Of a stretch of 64,000 bases of DNA, positions 14,914 through 23,897 are shown piece after piece (the stretch's first letter is position 1; every line of letters begins with the position of its first letter). A program made the position numbers and the translations under genes. The notes beneath the pieces were generated by a model that had not been told where the DNA came from, did not search any database, and saw only the letters and a program-made list of their open reading frames with translations. The stretch spans positions 744,001-808,000 of the forward strand of contig CAVVAY010000005.1 in NCBI GenBank assembly GCA_963746465.1. The letters are read 5' to 3'. The stretch is from CAVVAY01 sp963746465. Lineage in GTDB: Bacteria > Actinomycetota > Actinomycetes > JACCUZ01.

Positions 14914-16985
14914 CCGAACCGGCTTCCGAGCCCGTGGCCGCACCAGCGGCCACGGGCTCGCGGCGTTCGCCGTTGCTCTACCCGCTGATCGCGCTCGTCC
15001 TGTTCTGCGGGCTGGCCTGCCTCGCCAGCACGCTGGTCGTCCAGGTGCCGGCCGACTGGACCGGCGTCGGCCCGCAGTGCTACCTGCTGGCACTGATGCT
15101 CTTCGTCGGCGAGCTGCGCGCCATCCCGGTGCCCCGCGGCGACGACACGACCGACCAGCTGACGGTCTCCTCGACCTTCGCGACCGCACTGGTGCTGATC
15201 GGCCCGCTGGGCCTCGCCCTGGTCGTGCAAGCGGTCGCCGTGGCGCTCAGCGACCGGATCAGCGGCGTGCCGCGCCGAGTGATGCTCTTCAACATCGGCC
15301 AGTACCTGCTGACCCTCTCCGCGACGCGGATCACCTTCTGCCTGGCCACCGGCCACGACCTGTTCAGCCTCAGCACCGGCTTCCACGCGGGAGACATCCC
15401 GGCCGCACTGCTGGCCGCCACCGTCTACTTCTGCGTCAACAACGGCCTGGTCGCTGCCGTGGTCGCGCTGGACGCCGGCATCCCCGTGATGCGCGTGCTC
15501 AGCGAGGACGTGCGCTTCCAGCTGGCCACCTCCAGCATCCTGCTGGGCCTGGCCCCGGTCGCTGCACACGTCGGCACCTTCTCGGTCTTCATGCTTCCGC
15601 TGCTCGTGCTGCCGATCCTCGGTGTGCACAGCAACGCCAGGATGTCGCTGCGCCGTCAGCACGAGGCGATGCACGACGCGCTCACCGACCTGCCGAACCG
15701 TGAGCTGCTACGCAGCCGGGCCCAGAAGGCGCTGGCCCTCGCTGACGAGTCGCACCCGGTCGCGGTCATGCTCATCGACCTGGACCACTTCAAGGAGATC
15801 AACGACACCATGGGGCACCACGTCGGTGACATGGTGATCCGCGAGGTGGCCAAGCGGCTGACCGACATCGAGGGGGAGCACGTCACCGTGGCCCGGCTCG
15901 GTGGCGACGAGTTCGCCGTCCTGCTCACCGACATCGACGGTCGGGAAAGCGCAGGGCTGGTGGCCGCCGACCTCTCCGTGCGGCTCCGCGAGCCGGTCGT
16001 CGTGGACACGGTGCGCCTCGGCGTCCAGGCCAGCATCGGCATCGCGGTCGCGCCGCAGGACGCTGACTCCTTCGAGACGCTGCTCAAGCGCGCCGACATC
16101 GCTCTCTACCGCGCCAAGTCCAACCGGGGCGAGATCCAGGCGTACCGGCCGGAGATCGACGGCTACACGATCGAGCGGCTCGCGCTGCTCGGTGACCTGC
16201 ACAGCGCCGTGGAGAACGACGAGTTCGTGCTCGCCTTCCAGCCGCAGGTGTGCACCCGCACCGGGGACGTCCTCTCCGTCGAGGCGCTGAGCCGCTGGCT
16301 GCACCCGCGGCACGGCCTGGTCAGCCCGGACGTCTTCATCCCGCTGGCCGAGAACAGCGGACTGATCGGCCGGCTCAGCCGCTGGGGCATCGAGCAGGCG
16401 GTCACCACCCTGCGCCGGCTGCAGGACCAGGGCCACGACCTGTCGATGGCGGTCAACGTGTCGGCGCGGCTGCTGACCGACCTCGACCTCCCGGTCTTCG
16501 TGGCCGAGGTGCTCGAGCGGCACGGCGTCCCGGCGACCCGGCTGACGATCGAGGTCACCGAGAGCACGATCATGGCCGACCCCAAGCGTGCCCTCGCGGT
16601 CCTGGGCCGGCTGCGTGCGACCGGCGTGAGCCTGGCCATCGACGACTACGGCACGGGCTACTCCTCGCTGTCCTACCTGCGCCGCATCGAGGCCGACGAG
16701 CTGAAGATCGACAAGTCCTTCGTGATGCAGATGGGTCTGGACGACAACAGCGCGATCATCGTGCGCTCGACGATCGAGCTGGGGCACAGCCTCGGGCTCA
16801 CCGTCACCGCCGAGGGCGTCGAGGACCGCGCGACCTCCGAGACCTTGCAGCGCCTCGGGTGCGACCGGGTACAGGGCTTCTTCCACAGCCAGCCGCTGTC
16901 CGCGAGCTCGATCGAGGCCTGGCTCAACGAACGTCGGAGGGTGTCGACCGAGCGGCTGGTCGAGCAGCTGGACGGCATCCGGTGA
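14907..16985 (+). CDS. Membrane GGDEF-EAL bifunctional cyclic-di-GMP protein
   Basis: The 692-residue protein starts with about eight membrane segments (residues 20-250, a MASE-like sensor). A GGDEF domain has an intact LGGDEFAVLL near residue 332 and LTDLPNRELL at its start. The EAL domain has VEALSRWLHP near residue 459 plus ESTIMAD, DDYGTGYSSLSYL, DELKIDKSF and AEGVED. Both catalytic sites look complete, so it may make and degrade c-di-GMP. The start is ATG 14907 or GTG 14901, both overlapping the second small peptide ORF. The stop overlaps the next gene as GTGA. Confidence 0.94.
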   Translation: MLTEPASEPVAAPAATGSRRSPLLYPLIALVLFCGLACLASTLVVQVPADWTGVGPQCYLLALMLFVGELRAIPVPRGDDTTDQLTVSSTFATALVLIGPLGLALVVQAVAVALSDRISGVPRRVMLFNIGQYLLTLSATRITFCLATGHDLFSLSTGFHAGDIPAALLAATVYFCVNNGLVAAVVALDAGIPVMRVLSEDVRFQLATSSILLGLAPVAAHVGTFSVFMLPLLVLPILGVHSNARMSLRRQHEAMHDALTDLPNRELLRSRAQKALALADESHPVAVMLIDLDHFKEINDTMGHHVGDMVIREVAKRLTDIEGEHVTVARLGGDEFAVLLTDIDGRESAGLVAADLSVRLREPVVVDTVRLGVQASIGIAVAPQDADSFETLLKRADIALYRAKSNRGEIQAYRPEIDGYTIERLALLGDLHSAVENDEFVLAFQPQVCTRTGDVLSVEALSRWLHPRHGLVSPDVFIPLAENSGLIGRLSRWGIEQAVTTLRRLQDQGHDLSMAVNVSARLLTDLDLPVFVAEVLERHGVPATRLTIEVTESTIMADPKRALAVLGRLRATGVSLAIDDYGTGYSSLSYLRRIEADELKIDKSFVMQMGLDDNSAIIVRSTIELGHSLGLTVTAEGVEDRATSETLQRLGCDRVQGFFHSQPLSASSIEAWLNERRRVSTERLVEQLDGIR

Positions 16986-17590
16986 TCATCCCGGTCCTCG
17001 GGCTGCTCGCCGTGCTGTCCCCACTGCTGGCCGGCGGCTCGCTGCGACGGCTCGCTGACCTGCGGTTCCGCGGCACCTGGATCCTGGTGGCGGCGCTGCT
17101 CGCCCAGGTGGTGGCCATCGAGGTGGTCCCGGACGCGAACCACACCGTGCTCTCTGCTGTGCACCTCGTGACATACGTCGCCGCCGGCTGGTACGTCGTG
17201 CTGAACCGGCAGATCCCCGGGCTGTGGATCGTGGCGCTGGGCGCCGCGAGCAACGGCGTCGCCATCGCCGCGAACGGCGGCACGCTCCCGGCGTCCCGGA
17301 CCGCGCTGGAGACCGCCGGCATCCACCTCGAGCCGGGGGAGTTCGTGAACTCCGGCGTGCTGGAGCACCCGCACCTGGGCTTCCTCGGCGACGTCTTCGC
17401 CATCCCTGCAGGCGTCCCGCTGGCCAACGTGTTCTCGGTCGGCGACGTGCTGATCGTGCTGGGAGTCGCGTGGGGGGCGCACCGCGTCTGCGAGTCCCGA
17501 CTCGGTCAACTGTTCCAGCCGGGAGGGCTGCGCGCCGATACGCTCAATAGACGTCGGCAGGAGGCCGGCACCTCCCTGGGGACGAGCTAA
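16982..17590 (+). CDS. DUF5317 membrane protein
   Basis: A 202-residue protein with about five membrane segments. Family features include ILVAALLAQ, a central WIVALGAASNGVAIAANGGTLPASRTALETAG and a later FLGDVFAIPAGVPLANVFSVGDVLIVLG. Function is unknown. It overlaps the GGDEF-EAL gene (GTGA) and the DUF3352 gene (TAATG), so the three are cotranscribed. Confidence 0.82.
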   Translation: MIIPVLGLLAVLSPLLAGGSLRRLADLRFRGTWILVAALLAQVVAIEVVPDANHTVLSAVHLVTYVAAGWYVVLNRQIPGLWIVALGAASNGVAIAANGGTLPASRTALETAGIHLEPGEFVNSGVLEHPHLGFLGDVFAIPAGVPLANVFSVGDVLIVLGVAWGAHRVCESRLGQLFQPGGLRADTLNRRRQEAGTSLGTS

Positions 17591-19176
17591 TGACCGACGA
17601 CGAGCTCGGCACGGATCATCGTGAGGACCGCCCGACGGCAGGCCCGCCGTCGTGGCAGGCGACGCCGGACGTGCTCGCGGCCGAGCCCGAGGACCGGACG
17701 GGCAAGGCCGCTCCGTGGGCGGTCGTGGCGGGCGTCGCGGCAGTCGTGCTGGCCCTCGTCGGCGGTGTGACCTACGCGGTCGGGGCGCTGTCCGGCGGCG
17801 GTGCGCAGCCGGCCGACGCGCTCCCGTCCGGTGCGTTCGCCGTGGTGAGCTTCGACCTCGACCCCTCGATGGGGCAGAAGGTCGACGGCTTCCGGTTCCT
17901 GCGCAAGTTCCCGGCACTGCGCGAGAAGGTGCCGTTGGACGGCGACGTGCGCGAGGTGCTGTTCGACGCCGTCGCCGAGGAGGCCGGCTGGTCGGACGTC
18001 GACTACGACGCCGACGTCGCGCCCTGGCTGGGCAAGCGACTCGCCATCGCGGCGTACCCGCCGCCGGCCGGCGGTGACGAGTTCCCGACGCCGACCGCGG
18101 TGGTGGCGCTGCAGGTCACCGACCAGGACAAGGCGCAGGAGGGTCTGCAGCGGCTGGTGTCCTCGTTCCCGTCGACCGACGGCGGCGCACCCACCATCGG
18201 CTGGGCATTCTCCGGCGACTACGCCTTGCTGACCGAGACCACGGCGGCAGCCCGCGACCTCGCGCGGCGCGCCGAGGACAAGCCGCTCGCCCAGGACGAG
18301 CCGTTCGCCGGCGACCTGGCCGACGCCGGTGACGGCATCGCGGTCGCCTGGGTGGACATGTCGGCTGCCGGGCGCTCGCTGGGCGGAAGCATCATGCCGT
18401 TCCGCGTGGGCGGCGGCCAGCTGGCCGGCGTCGCCGGTGCCGGTGGCCGCTCGACCCTGGTCGCGCGGTTCGACGGTCCGGACGTGTTCGAGGTCGTCGG
18501 CCGGGCTACCGGCGCGGGCAGCGCTGCCGACTGGGCACAACACCCGGTGACCGGGATGGCTGAGCTGCCGGCGTCCAGCGCCGTCGCTGTCGGCCTCGCG
18601 GACGGCGACGAGCTGGTGCCGCGGGCCATCGAGTCGATGCGCAAGAGCCTGGGCAAGGACCGGGCCGATCTCGACGAAGGCATCGCGGGCTTCGAGCGCG
18701 AGTCCGGCATCAAGGTGCCCGACGACCTCGCCGTGCTGCTCGGCGACAACCTGGTCGCGGCGCTGGACGGGGAGCGCACCGAGCAGGTGGAGGTCGGTGC
18801 CCGGGTGAGCACCGACGTGGCCGCCGCGCAGCGCGTGCTGGACAAGCTCGAGACTGCCGCGCGCCGCCACGGCGGGGATGTCCCGGTCGTCCACCAGGAG
18901 GCCGGTGGCGACCTGGTCGTCGCCTCGACCGACCGGCAGGCCGACCTGCTGAGCCGTTCTGGCACCCTGGGTGACGTGCCCGCCTTCTCCCGCGCCCTGC
19001 CCGACCTGGCCGACGCCGAGGTCGCTGTCTGGGTGGACGTGGCGACGGTGTTCGAGACGCTCTTCGGTGGCGACGGCGGCGGGGACGAGAACCTCGAGCC
19101 GATCGACGGCGTGGGACTCACGATGAGTGGCGACAAGGACTCGGCCACCTACCGCTTCCGGCTGGTGGCGCACTGA
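17590..19176 (+). CDS. DUF3352 single-pass membrane protein
   Basis: A 528-residue protein with a disordered acidic N-terminus, one membrane helix (about residues 40-68, WAVVAGVAAVVLALVGGVTYAVG) and a large extracytoplasmic domain of the DUF3352 type (ADALPSGAFAVVSFDLDPSMGQKVDGFRFLRKFP). No catalytic motif is recognised. It is coupled to DUF5317 upstream and probably to the small membrane protein downstream. Confidence 0.82.
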   Translation: MTDDELGTDHREDRPTAGPPSWQATPDVLAAEPEDRTGKAAPWAVVAGVAAVVLALVGGVTYAVGALSGGGAQPADALPSGAFAVVSFDLDPSMGQKVDGFRFLRKFPALREKVPLDGDVREVLFDAVAEEAGWSDVDYDADVAPWLGKRLAIAAYPPPAGGDEFPTPTAVVALQVTDQDKAQEGLQRLVSSFPSTDGGAPTIGWAFSGDYALLTETTAAARDLARRAEDKPLAQDEPFAGDLADAGDGIAVAWVDMSAAGRSLGGSIMPFRVGGGQLAGVAGAGGRSTLVARFDGPDVFEVVGRATGAGSAADWAQHPVTGMAELPASSAVAVGLADGDELVPRAIESMRKSLGKDRADLDEGIAGFERESGIKVPDDLAVLLGDNLVAALDGERTEQVEVGARVSTDVAAAQRVLDKLETAARRHGGDVPVVHQEAGGDLVVASTDRQADLLSRSGTLGDVPAFSRALPDLADAEVAVWVDVATVFETLFGGDGGGDENLEPIDGVGLTMSGDKDSATYRFRLVAH

Positions 19177-19730
19177 TCAGCGCAGACCGTCGCGAGCTGC
19201 GCACGGCGGCCCAGGTCGTCGTGGTGTCGGCCCTGGCCGGCCTGCCGGTCGGCCTGCTCTGGTACGCCGTGGCCCCGCTGGCCCGGATCATCAAGCGCGC
19301 GGACGGGCTGTACCGGGCCGGCGGCGAAGGCAACGAGGCCGCGATCGCGGCCGACGGGTGGTTCGCCTTCCTGACCCTGCTCGCCGGCGTCCTGATCGCG
19401 CTGGCGGTCTACCTGCGCACCAGGCCGGGCCGGGTGGTGCCGCTGCTCGCCCTCGCGGCGGGCGGGCTGCTCGGCGCCGCGGTCGCCTGGCGGGTCGGCG
19501 TGCTGCTCGGGCCAGGGCCGATCGAGGAGACCGCGCGCGGGCTGGCCGTCGGGACGCGGTTCGACGCCCCGCTCGACGTCTCGGCCCTCGGCGTGCTGCT
19601 CGCCTGGCCGATGGGCGCCGTGATCACCTACTTCGCGGTCTCGGCCGGCGCAGACGCGGGAGAGCTGGCACCGGACGACGACGCCGCGGTCAGCCGGTCC
19701 GACGCAGCGGTGCAGTCCGAGCCCCGGTGA
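19173..19730 (+). CDS. Small multi-pass membrane protein, DUF2567-like
   Basis: A protein of about 185 residues with four hydrophobic segments (VVVVSALAGLPVGLLWYAV, WFAFLTLLAGVLIALAVYL, VVPLLALAAGGLLGAAVAW, ALGVLLAWPMGAVITYF) and the conserved-looking IAADGWFAFLTLLAG. It resembles DUF2567, but this is not certain. CTG at 19173 overlaps the upstream stop as CTGA and yields MISADRRELRTAAQ before the first helix. The first ATG/GTG/TTG choice, GTG 19221, would cut into that helix. The 3' end overlaps the convergent ybaK gene by 41 nt. Confidence 0.68.
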   Translation: MISADRRELRTAAQVVVVSALAGLPVGLLWYAVAPLARIIKRADGLYRAGGEGNEAAIAADGWFAFLTLLAGVLIALAVYLRTRPGRVVPLLALAAGGLLGAAVAWRVGVLLGPGPIEETARGLAVGTRFDAPLDVSALGVLLAWPMGAVITYFAVSAGADAGELAPDDDAAVSRSDAAVQSEPR

Positions 19731-20187
19731 CCCGCAGCAGGTCGGCCGGTGCCAGCCGCACCTGCAGACCGCGTCGCCCGGCCGAGACGTAGACCGCGTC
19801 CAGGGTCAGCACCGAGTCGTCGACGACGACCGGCATCCGGCTGCGCTGGCCCAGCGGGCTGATGCCGCCGACGACATAGCCGGTGGCGCGCTCGGCGTCC
19901 GCCGGCTCGGCCATCGCCGCCTTCTTGCCACCGGTCGCCGTGGCCAGCGCCTTGAGGTCGAGGTTGCCGCTCACCGGTACCACGGCGGTGACCAGCCGGC
20001 CGTCGACCCGGGCCACCAGCGTCTTGAAGACCTCGTCGTACGAGAGACCCAGGGCGTTGGCCGCCTCGGTGCCGTACGACGGGGCACCGGGGAGGTGCTC
20101 GTAGGGATGCAGCGTGGCCTCGGCCCCGGCAGCAGCCAGCGCCACGGTGGCCGGCGTACCTCCGCCCCGGGCCGGCTTGGGGCTCAG
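19690..20187 (-). CDS. ybaK: Cys-tRNA(Pro)/Cys-tRNA(Cys) deacylase, YbaK family
   Basis: YbaK-type editing enzymes hydrolyse mischarged Cys-tRNA(Pro). The 165-residue translation matches the family throughout: GGTPATVALAAAGAEATLHPYEH at the N-terminus, ALGLSYDEVFKTLVA, VSGNLDLKALATATGGKKAAMA (with the catalytic Lys region), and ATGYVVGGISPLGQ. The conserved N-terminus begins just at CTG 20187, which overlaps the LON gene stop as CTGA. GTG 20145 would remove the GTPAT segment, so a CTG start is favoured. Confidence 0.85.
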   Translation of the reverse strand: MSPKPARGGGTPATVALAAAGAEATLHPYEHLPGAPSYGTEAANALGLSYDEVFKTLVARVDGRLVTAVVPVSGNLDLKALATATGGKKAAMAEPADAERATGYVVGGISPLGQRSRMPVVVDDSVLTLDAVYVSAGRRGLQVRLAPADLLRVTGARTAPLRRTG

Positions 20188-20837
20188 TTCGGGCTCGCGG
20201 GGAGTCGGGTCAGCTCGACCGCCGGCAGAGACGGGAGCACGCTGAGCAGCGTGGTCTCGCGACGGAGCAGGACCAGCTCGGCGGCCAGCCGTGAGCCGGT
20301 GTCCGGCAGCTCGAGCAGCCGCTGCTTCTCGGCGAGGTCGAGGACCGCCCCCGCAGCCACCGAGTAGGACAGGCCGCGGGCATCCTCGGCGTGCTCCTCC
20401 TCGCCGGCGCCCAGCGCCTTCCGGTAGCCGGCGTAGGCGGCGGCAACCCTGGGGGCGAGGTCCGGCGCGCGCTCGCCGTCGGGCTCGCCGAGCAGCTCGA
20501 CGTCGCCCTGCAGGTAGGGCCGGGACTCGTCCAGGGCGACCAGGCGGAAACGCTGCGAGCCGGACGTGACGACGTCGAAGCGGCCGTCGTCGTACGGCTC
20601 CACCCGGCGCAGGCGGGCCACGCAGCCGATCGCATGCAACGCCCGGACGCCGTCGGACCCGACCTCCCGGCCCTCCCGGATCGCGACCACACCGAAGGCG
20701 CGCGACTCGTGCGGGGCCACCAGCAGGTCGCGGACCAGCTGCCGGTAGCGCTCCTCGAAGACGTGGAGGGGGAGCAGCATGCCGGGGAACAGCACGGTGC
20801 CCAGCGGGAACAGGGCCAGCCGGGCGTTCGCGGTCAC
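20184..20837 (-). CDS. LON substrate-binding-domain protein
   Basis: A 217-residue stand-alone Lon N-terminal domain. The family signature LALFPLGTVLFPGMLLPLHVFEERYRQL is at the start, followed by FGVVAIREGREVG and HAIGCVARLRRVEPYDDGRFDVV. The AAA+ and protease parts of Lon are absent, as is usual for this group, so it probably binds proteins rather than degrading them. The GTG start lies 8 nt after TAGGCT on the minus strand, suggesting a leaderless mRNA. Its stop overlaps the ybaK start. Confidence 0.85.
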   Translation of the reverse strand: MTANARLALFPLGTVLFPGMLLPLHVFEERYRQLVRDLLVAPHESRAFGVVAIREGREVGSDGVRALHAIGCVARLRRVEPYDDGRFDVVTSGSQRFRLVALDESRPYLQGDVELLGEPDGERAPDLAPRVAAAYAGYRKALGAGEEEHAEDARGLSYSVAAGAVLDLAEKQRLLELPDTGSRLAAELVLLRRETTLLSVLPSLPAVELTRLPASPN

Positions 20838-20845
20838 GGTCGCCG

Positions 20846-20851
20846 AGCCTA
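20846..20851 (-). promoter_or_regulatory. -10 hexamer for a leaderless LON-domain mRNA
   Basis: TAGGCT on the minus strand ends 8 nt before the GTG at 20837. It lies divergent to the hisD -10, about 55 bp away. Confidence 0.4.
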
Positions 20852-20904
20852 CGACTGTCCGCTCGGGGCGTGGACGGTCGCGCCACCGCCCAGGCGGCCG
20901 TTCG

Positions 20905-20910
20905 TAGACT
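20905..20910 (+). promoter_or_regulatory. -10 hexamer of hisD, leaderless arrangement
   Basis: TAGACT is followed by exactly 6 nt (CGCCGG) and the GTG start of hisD, placing the predicted transcription start on the start codon. No Shine-Dalgarno sequence is present. Confidence 0.5.
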
Positions 20911-20916
20911 CGCCGG

Positions 20917-22212
20917 GTGATCTCCCGAGTGGACCTGCGGGGTGCCTCGCCCGGCGCCGCCTATCGGGACGTGCTGCCCCGGGCCGCGCTGGACGTCGAG
21001 GTGGCCCTGGACGTGGTCCGCCCCATCTGCGAGGACGTCCGACTGCGCGGGGGTGCTGCGGTCCGCGAGTGGAGCCATCGGCTGGACGGCGTCGACGCCG
21101 AGACCACCCGGGTGCCGGCCGATGCGCTGGCCGCGGCGCTGGCCGCGCTCGACCCGCCTGTGCGCGCGGCTCTCGAGGAGGCCGCCCGCCGGGCCCGGAC
21201 GGTGCACGAGGCCCAGCGCCGCTCCGACGCCGACGTGGAGGTGTCGCCCGGGGGGCGGGTGACCGAGAAGTGGGTGCCGGTGCGACGGGTCGGGCTCTAC
21301 GTCCCCGGTGGGCTGGTGGCCTATCCGTCCTCGGTGGTGATGGACGTCGTGCCGGCCCAGGTCGCCGGGGTCGGGTCGCTGGCGGTGGCCAGTCCTCCGC
21401 AGAAGGACAACGGCGGACTGCCGCACCCGGTGGTGCTCGCGGCCTGCGCCCTGCTGGGTGTCGACGAGGTGCACGCGGTGGGCGGGGCGCAAGCGGTCGC
21501 GATGTTCGCCTACGGCACCGCGGACTGCCCGGCGACCGATCTGGTGATGGGTCCGGGCAACGTGTACGTCGCCTCGGCCAAGCGGTTGCTGCGTGGTGTC
21601 GTCGGCATCGACTCCGAGGCCGGGCCCACCGAGATCGCGATCCTCGCCGACGACACCGCCGACGCGCGGTTCGTCGCTGCCGATCTGGTCGCGCAGGCTG
21701 AGCACGACGCCCACGCCTCCTGCCTCCTCGTCACCCCGGACGAGGCGCTGCTGGACAAGGTCGACGCCGAGCTGGCGCTGCAGGTGCCGGCGACACAGCA
21801 CCGCGACCGGGTCGAGACCGCGCTGCGGTCGCAGTCGGCGTACGTGCTGGTCGACGACCTCGAGCAGGGTCTGACCGTCGTCGACGAGTGGGCGGCGGAG
21901 CACCTCGAGGTCGTCACCCGCGACGCCCGGACCTGGGCGGACCGGGTCACCAACGCGGGCGCGGTGTTCGTCGGCCCGTGGTCACCGGTGTCGCTCGGCG
22001 ACTACCTCGCGGGGTCCAACCACGTCCTGCCGACCGGCGGCACGGCGCGGCACACCGGCGGCCTGTCGGTGCAGTCGTTCCTGCGCAGCGTGCACGTGGT
22101 GGAGTACACCCGCGAGGCGCTCGCGGAGGTCGCTCCGCACGTCTACGCGCTCGGCGGCGCCGAGGACCTCGCCGCCCACGTCGACGCCGTGCGGGCCCGC
22201 GTGCCGAGATGA
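20917..22212 (+). CDS. hisD: Histidinol dehydrogenase
   Basis: HisD makes the last two steps of histidine synthesis, NAD-dependent oxidation of histidinol to histidine. It is zinc-dependent. The 431-residue protein has VRRVGLYVPGGLVAYPSSVVM, MGPGNVYVASAKR, DSEAGPTEIAILADD, LVAQAEHDAHA (zinc-binding Gln/His) and NHVLPTGGTARHTGGLSVQSF (zinc His). It opens the his gene array and appears leaderless. Confidence 0.98.
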   Translation: MISRVDLRGASPGAAYRDVLPRAALDVEVALDVVRPICEDVRLRGGAAVREWSHRLDGVDAETTRVPADALAAALAALDPPVRAALEEAARRARTVHEAQRRSDADVEVSPGGRVTEKWVPVRRVGLYVPGGLVAYPSSVVMDVVPAQVAGVGSLAVASPPQKDNGGLPHPVVLAACALLGVDEVHAVGGAQAVAMFAYGTADCPATDLVMGPGNVYVASAKRLLRGVVGIDSEAGPTEIAILADDTADARFVAADLVAQAEHDAHASCLLVTPDEALLDKVDAELALQVPATQHRDRVETALRSQSAYVLVDDLEQGLTVVDEWAAEHLEVVTRDARTWADRVTNAGAVFVGPWSPVSLGDYLAGSNHVLPTGGTARHTGGLSVQSFLRSVHVVEYTREALAEVAPHVYALGGAEDLAAHVDAVRARVPR

Positions 22213-22219
22213 GTGCGGA

Positions 22220-23311
22220 ATGAGCGAGGTGGCGCAGCTGCTGCGCGCCGACCTGCAGGGCAAGACGCCGTACGGCGCGCCGCAGATCGACGTGCCGGTC
22301 CGGCTGAACACCAACGAGAACCCGCACCCGCCGTCGGCCGAGCTGGTCGCCGACCTCTCGGCCGCGGTCGGTGCGGCGGCCCGGCAGATGAACCGCTACC
22401 CCGACCGCGACGCGGTGGAGCTGCGGACCGACCTTGCGGCATACCTGACCCGCACCACCGGGGAGGCATTGGCCGTCGAGCAGGTGTGGGCGGCCAACGG
22501 CTCGAACGAGGTGCTGCAGCAGCTGCTGCAGGCCTTCGGCGGCCACGGCCGCAGCGCGCTCGGGTTCGACCCGACGTACTCGATGCACCGGCTGATCGCG
22601 GAGGGCACCGGCACCACGTGGCTGCCGATGGAGCGGCTCGCCGGGTTCCGGCTGGAGCCGGAGCAGGCGTCGCTCGTGGTGCGTGAGCACGCTCCCGACG
22701 TGGTGCTGCTCTGCTCGCCGAACAACCCCACCGGCGACGCGCTGGACCTCGACGTGATCGAGGCCGTGTACGCCGCGGCCCGCGGGCTGGTGGTCGTGGA
22801 CGAGGCGTACGCCGAGTTCTCCGCCCGGCCGTCGGCGATCAGCCTGCTGCCGGGTCGGGAGCGGCTGGTCGTGACGCGCACGATGAGCAAGGCGTTCGCG
22901 TTCGCGGCGGCCCGGCTCGGCTACCTCGCCGCAGACCCGGCCGTCGTGCAGGCGCTGCAGCTGGTGCGGCTGCCCTACCACCTGTCGGTTCTCACCCAGG
23001 CCGCTGCCCGCGCGGCGCTGGCCCGGGCCGACGAGCTGCTGGCCTCGGTGCAGGCGGTGGTCGAGCAGCGCGACCGGCTGCTGCGCGAGATTCCTGCCCT
23101 CGGCCTGGAGGTGGTCGACTCGGATGCGAACTTCGTGCTGTTCGGCGAGTTCGGCGACCAGCAGGGGACCTGGCAGGGTCTGCTGGACCGCGGCGTGCTG
23201 GTGCGCGACGTGGGACTGCCCGGATGGCTGCGGGTGACCGCGGGCACCGAGCAGGAGACGAGTGCGTTCCTGGACGCGCTGCGCGACGGGCTGGGAGAGG
23301 TGGACGCGTGA
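22220..23311 (+). CDS. hisC: Histidinol-phosphate aminotransferase
   Basis: PLP enzyme converting imidazole-acetol phosphate to histidinol phosphate. The 363-residue fold-type I protein has LNTNENPHPPS, a PNNPTGD motif, DEAYAEFS and the PLP-lysine segment TRTMSKAFAFAAARLGYL. It starts 7 nt after hisD and ends in a GTGA overlap with hisB. Confidence 0.97.
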   Translation: MSEVAQLLRADLQGKTPYGAPQIDVPVRLNTNENPHPPSAELVADLSAAVGAAARQMNRYPDRDAVELRTDLAAYLTRTTGEALAVEQVWAANGSNEVLQQLLQAFGGHGRSALGFDPTYSMHRLIAEGTGTTWLPMERLAGFRLEPEQASLVVREHAPDVVLLCSPNNPTGDALDLDVIEAVYAAARGLVVVDEAYAEFSARPSAISLLPGRERLVVTRTMSKAFAFAAARLGYLAADPAVVQALQLVRLPYHLSVLTQAAARAALARADELLASVQAVVEQRDRLLREIPALGLEVVDSDANFVLFGEFGDQQGTWQGLLDRGVLVRDVGLPGWLRVTAGTEQETSAFLDALRDGLGEVDA

Positions 23312-23895
23312 GCCGGTTTGCGAAGGTCGAGCGGGAGACCAAGGAGTCCCACGTCCTCGTCGAGCTCGAGCTGGACGGCTCCGGCCGGACCGAGGTCGAC
23401 AGCGGGGTGCCGTTCTTCGACCACATGCTCGCCCAGCTGGGCAAGCACGGCGGGTTCGACCTGGTGGTCCGCACCCGCGGCGACCTGGAGGTCGACGCCC
23501 ACCACACGGTCGAGGACACCGCGATCGCCGTGGGCCAGGCGCTGCGCGAGGCCCTGGGTGACAAGGCCGGCATCCGGCGCTTCGGCGACGCGCTGGTCCC
23601 TCTCGACGAGACGCTGGTGCAGGCGGCGGTCGACCTCTCCGGGCGGCCGTACGTCGTGCACACCGAGCCCGAGATCGTCGAGCTGATCGGCAGCTACGAC
23701 ACGACGCTGACCCGGCACATCTGGGAGTCGTTCACCGCCTCCGCGCAGGTCTGCCTGCACGTCCGGGTGCTGGCCGGTCGCAATGCGCATCACGTCGTGG
23801 AGGCGCAGTTCAAGGCGGTCGCTCGGGCCCTGCGCGACGCAGTCGCCCTCGACGCGCGGATGACCGGCGTCCCGTCCACCAAGGGCACGCTGTAG
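23308..23895 (+). CDS. hisB: Imidazoleglycerol-phosphate dehydratase
   Basis: Monofunctional HisB (195 residues, no phosphatase domain), a manganese enzyme dehydrating imidazole-glycerol phosphate. The two metal-binding motifs are visible: FFDHML and DAHHTVEDTAIAVG in the first half, then the repeat HIWESFT and NAHHVVEAQFKAVARALR. The C-terminus RMTGVPSTKGTL is typical, so the TAG at 23893-23895 is the genuine stop. Confidence 0.97.
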   Translation: MSRFAKVERETKESHVLVELELDGSGRTEVDSGVPFFDHMLAQLGKHGGFDLVVRTRGDLEVDAHHTVEDTAIAVGQALREALGDKAGIRRFGDALVPLDETLVQAAVDLSGRPYVVHTEPEIVELIGSYDTTLTRHIWESFTASAQVCLHVRVLAGRNAHHVVEAQFKAVARALRDAVALDARMTGVPSTKGTL

Positions 23896-23897
23896 CC

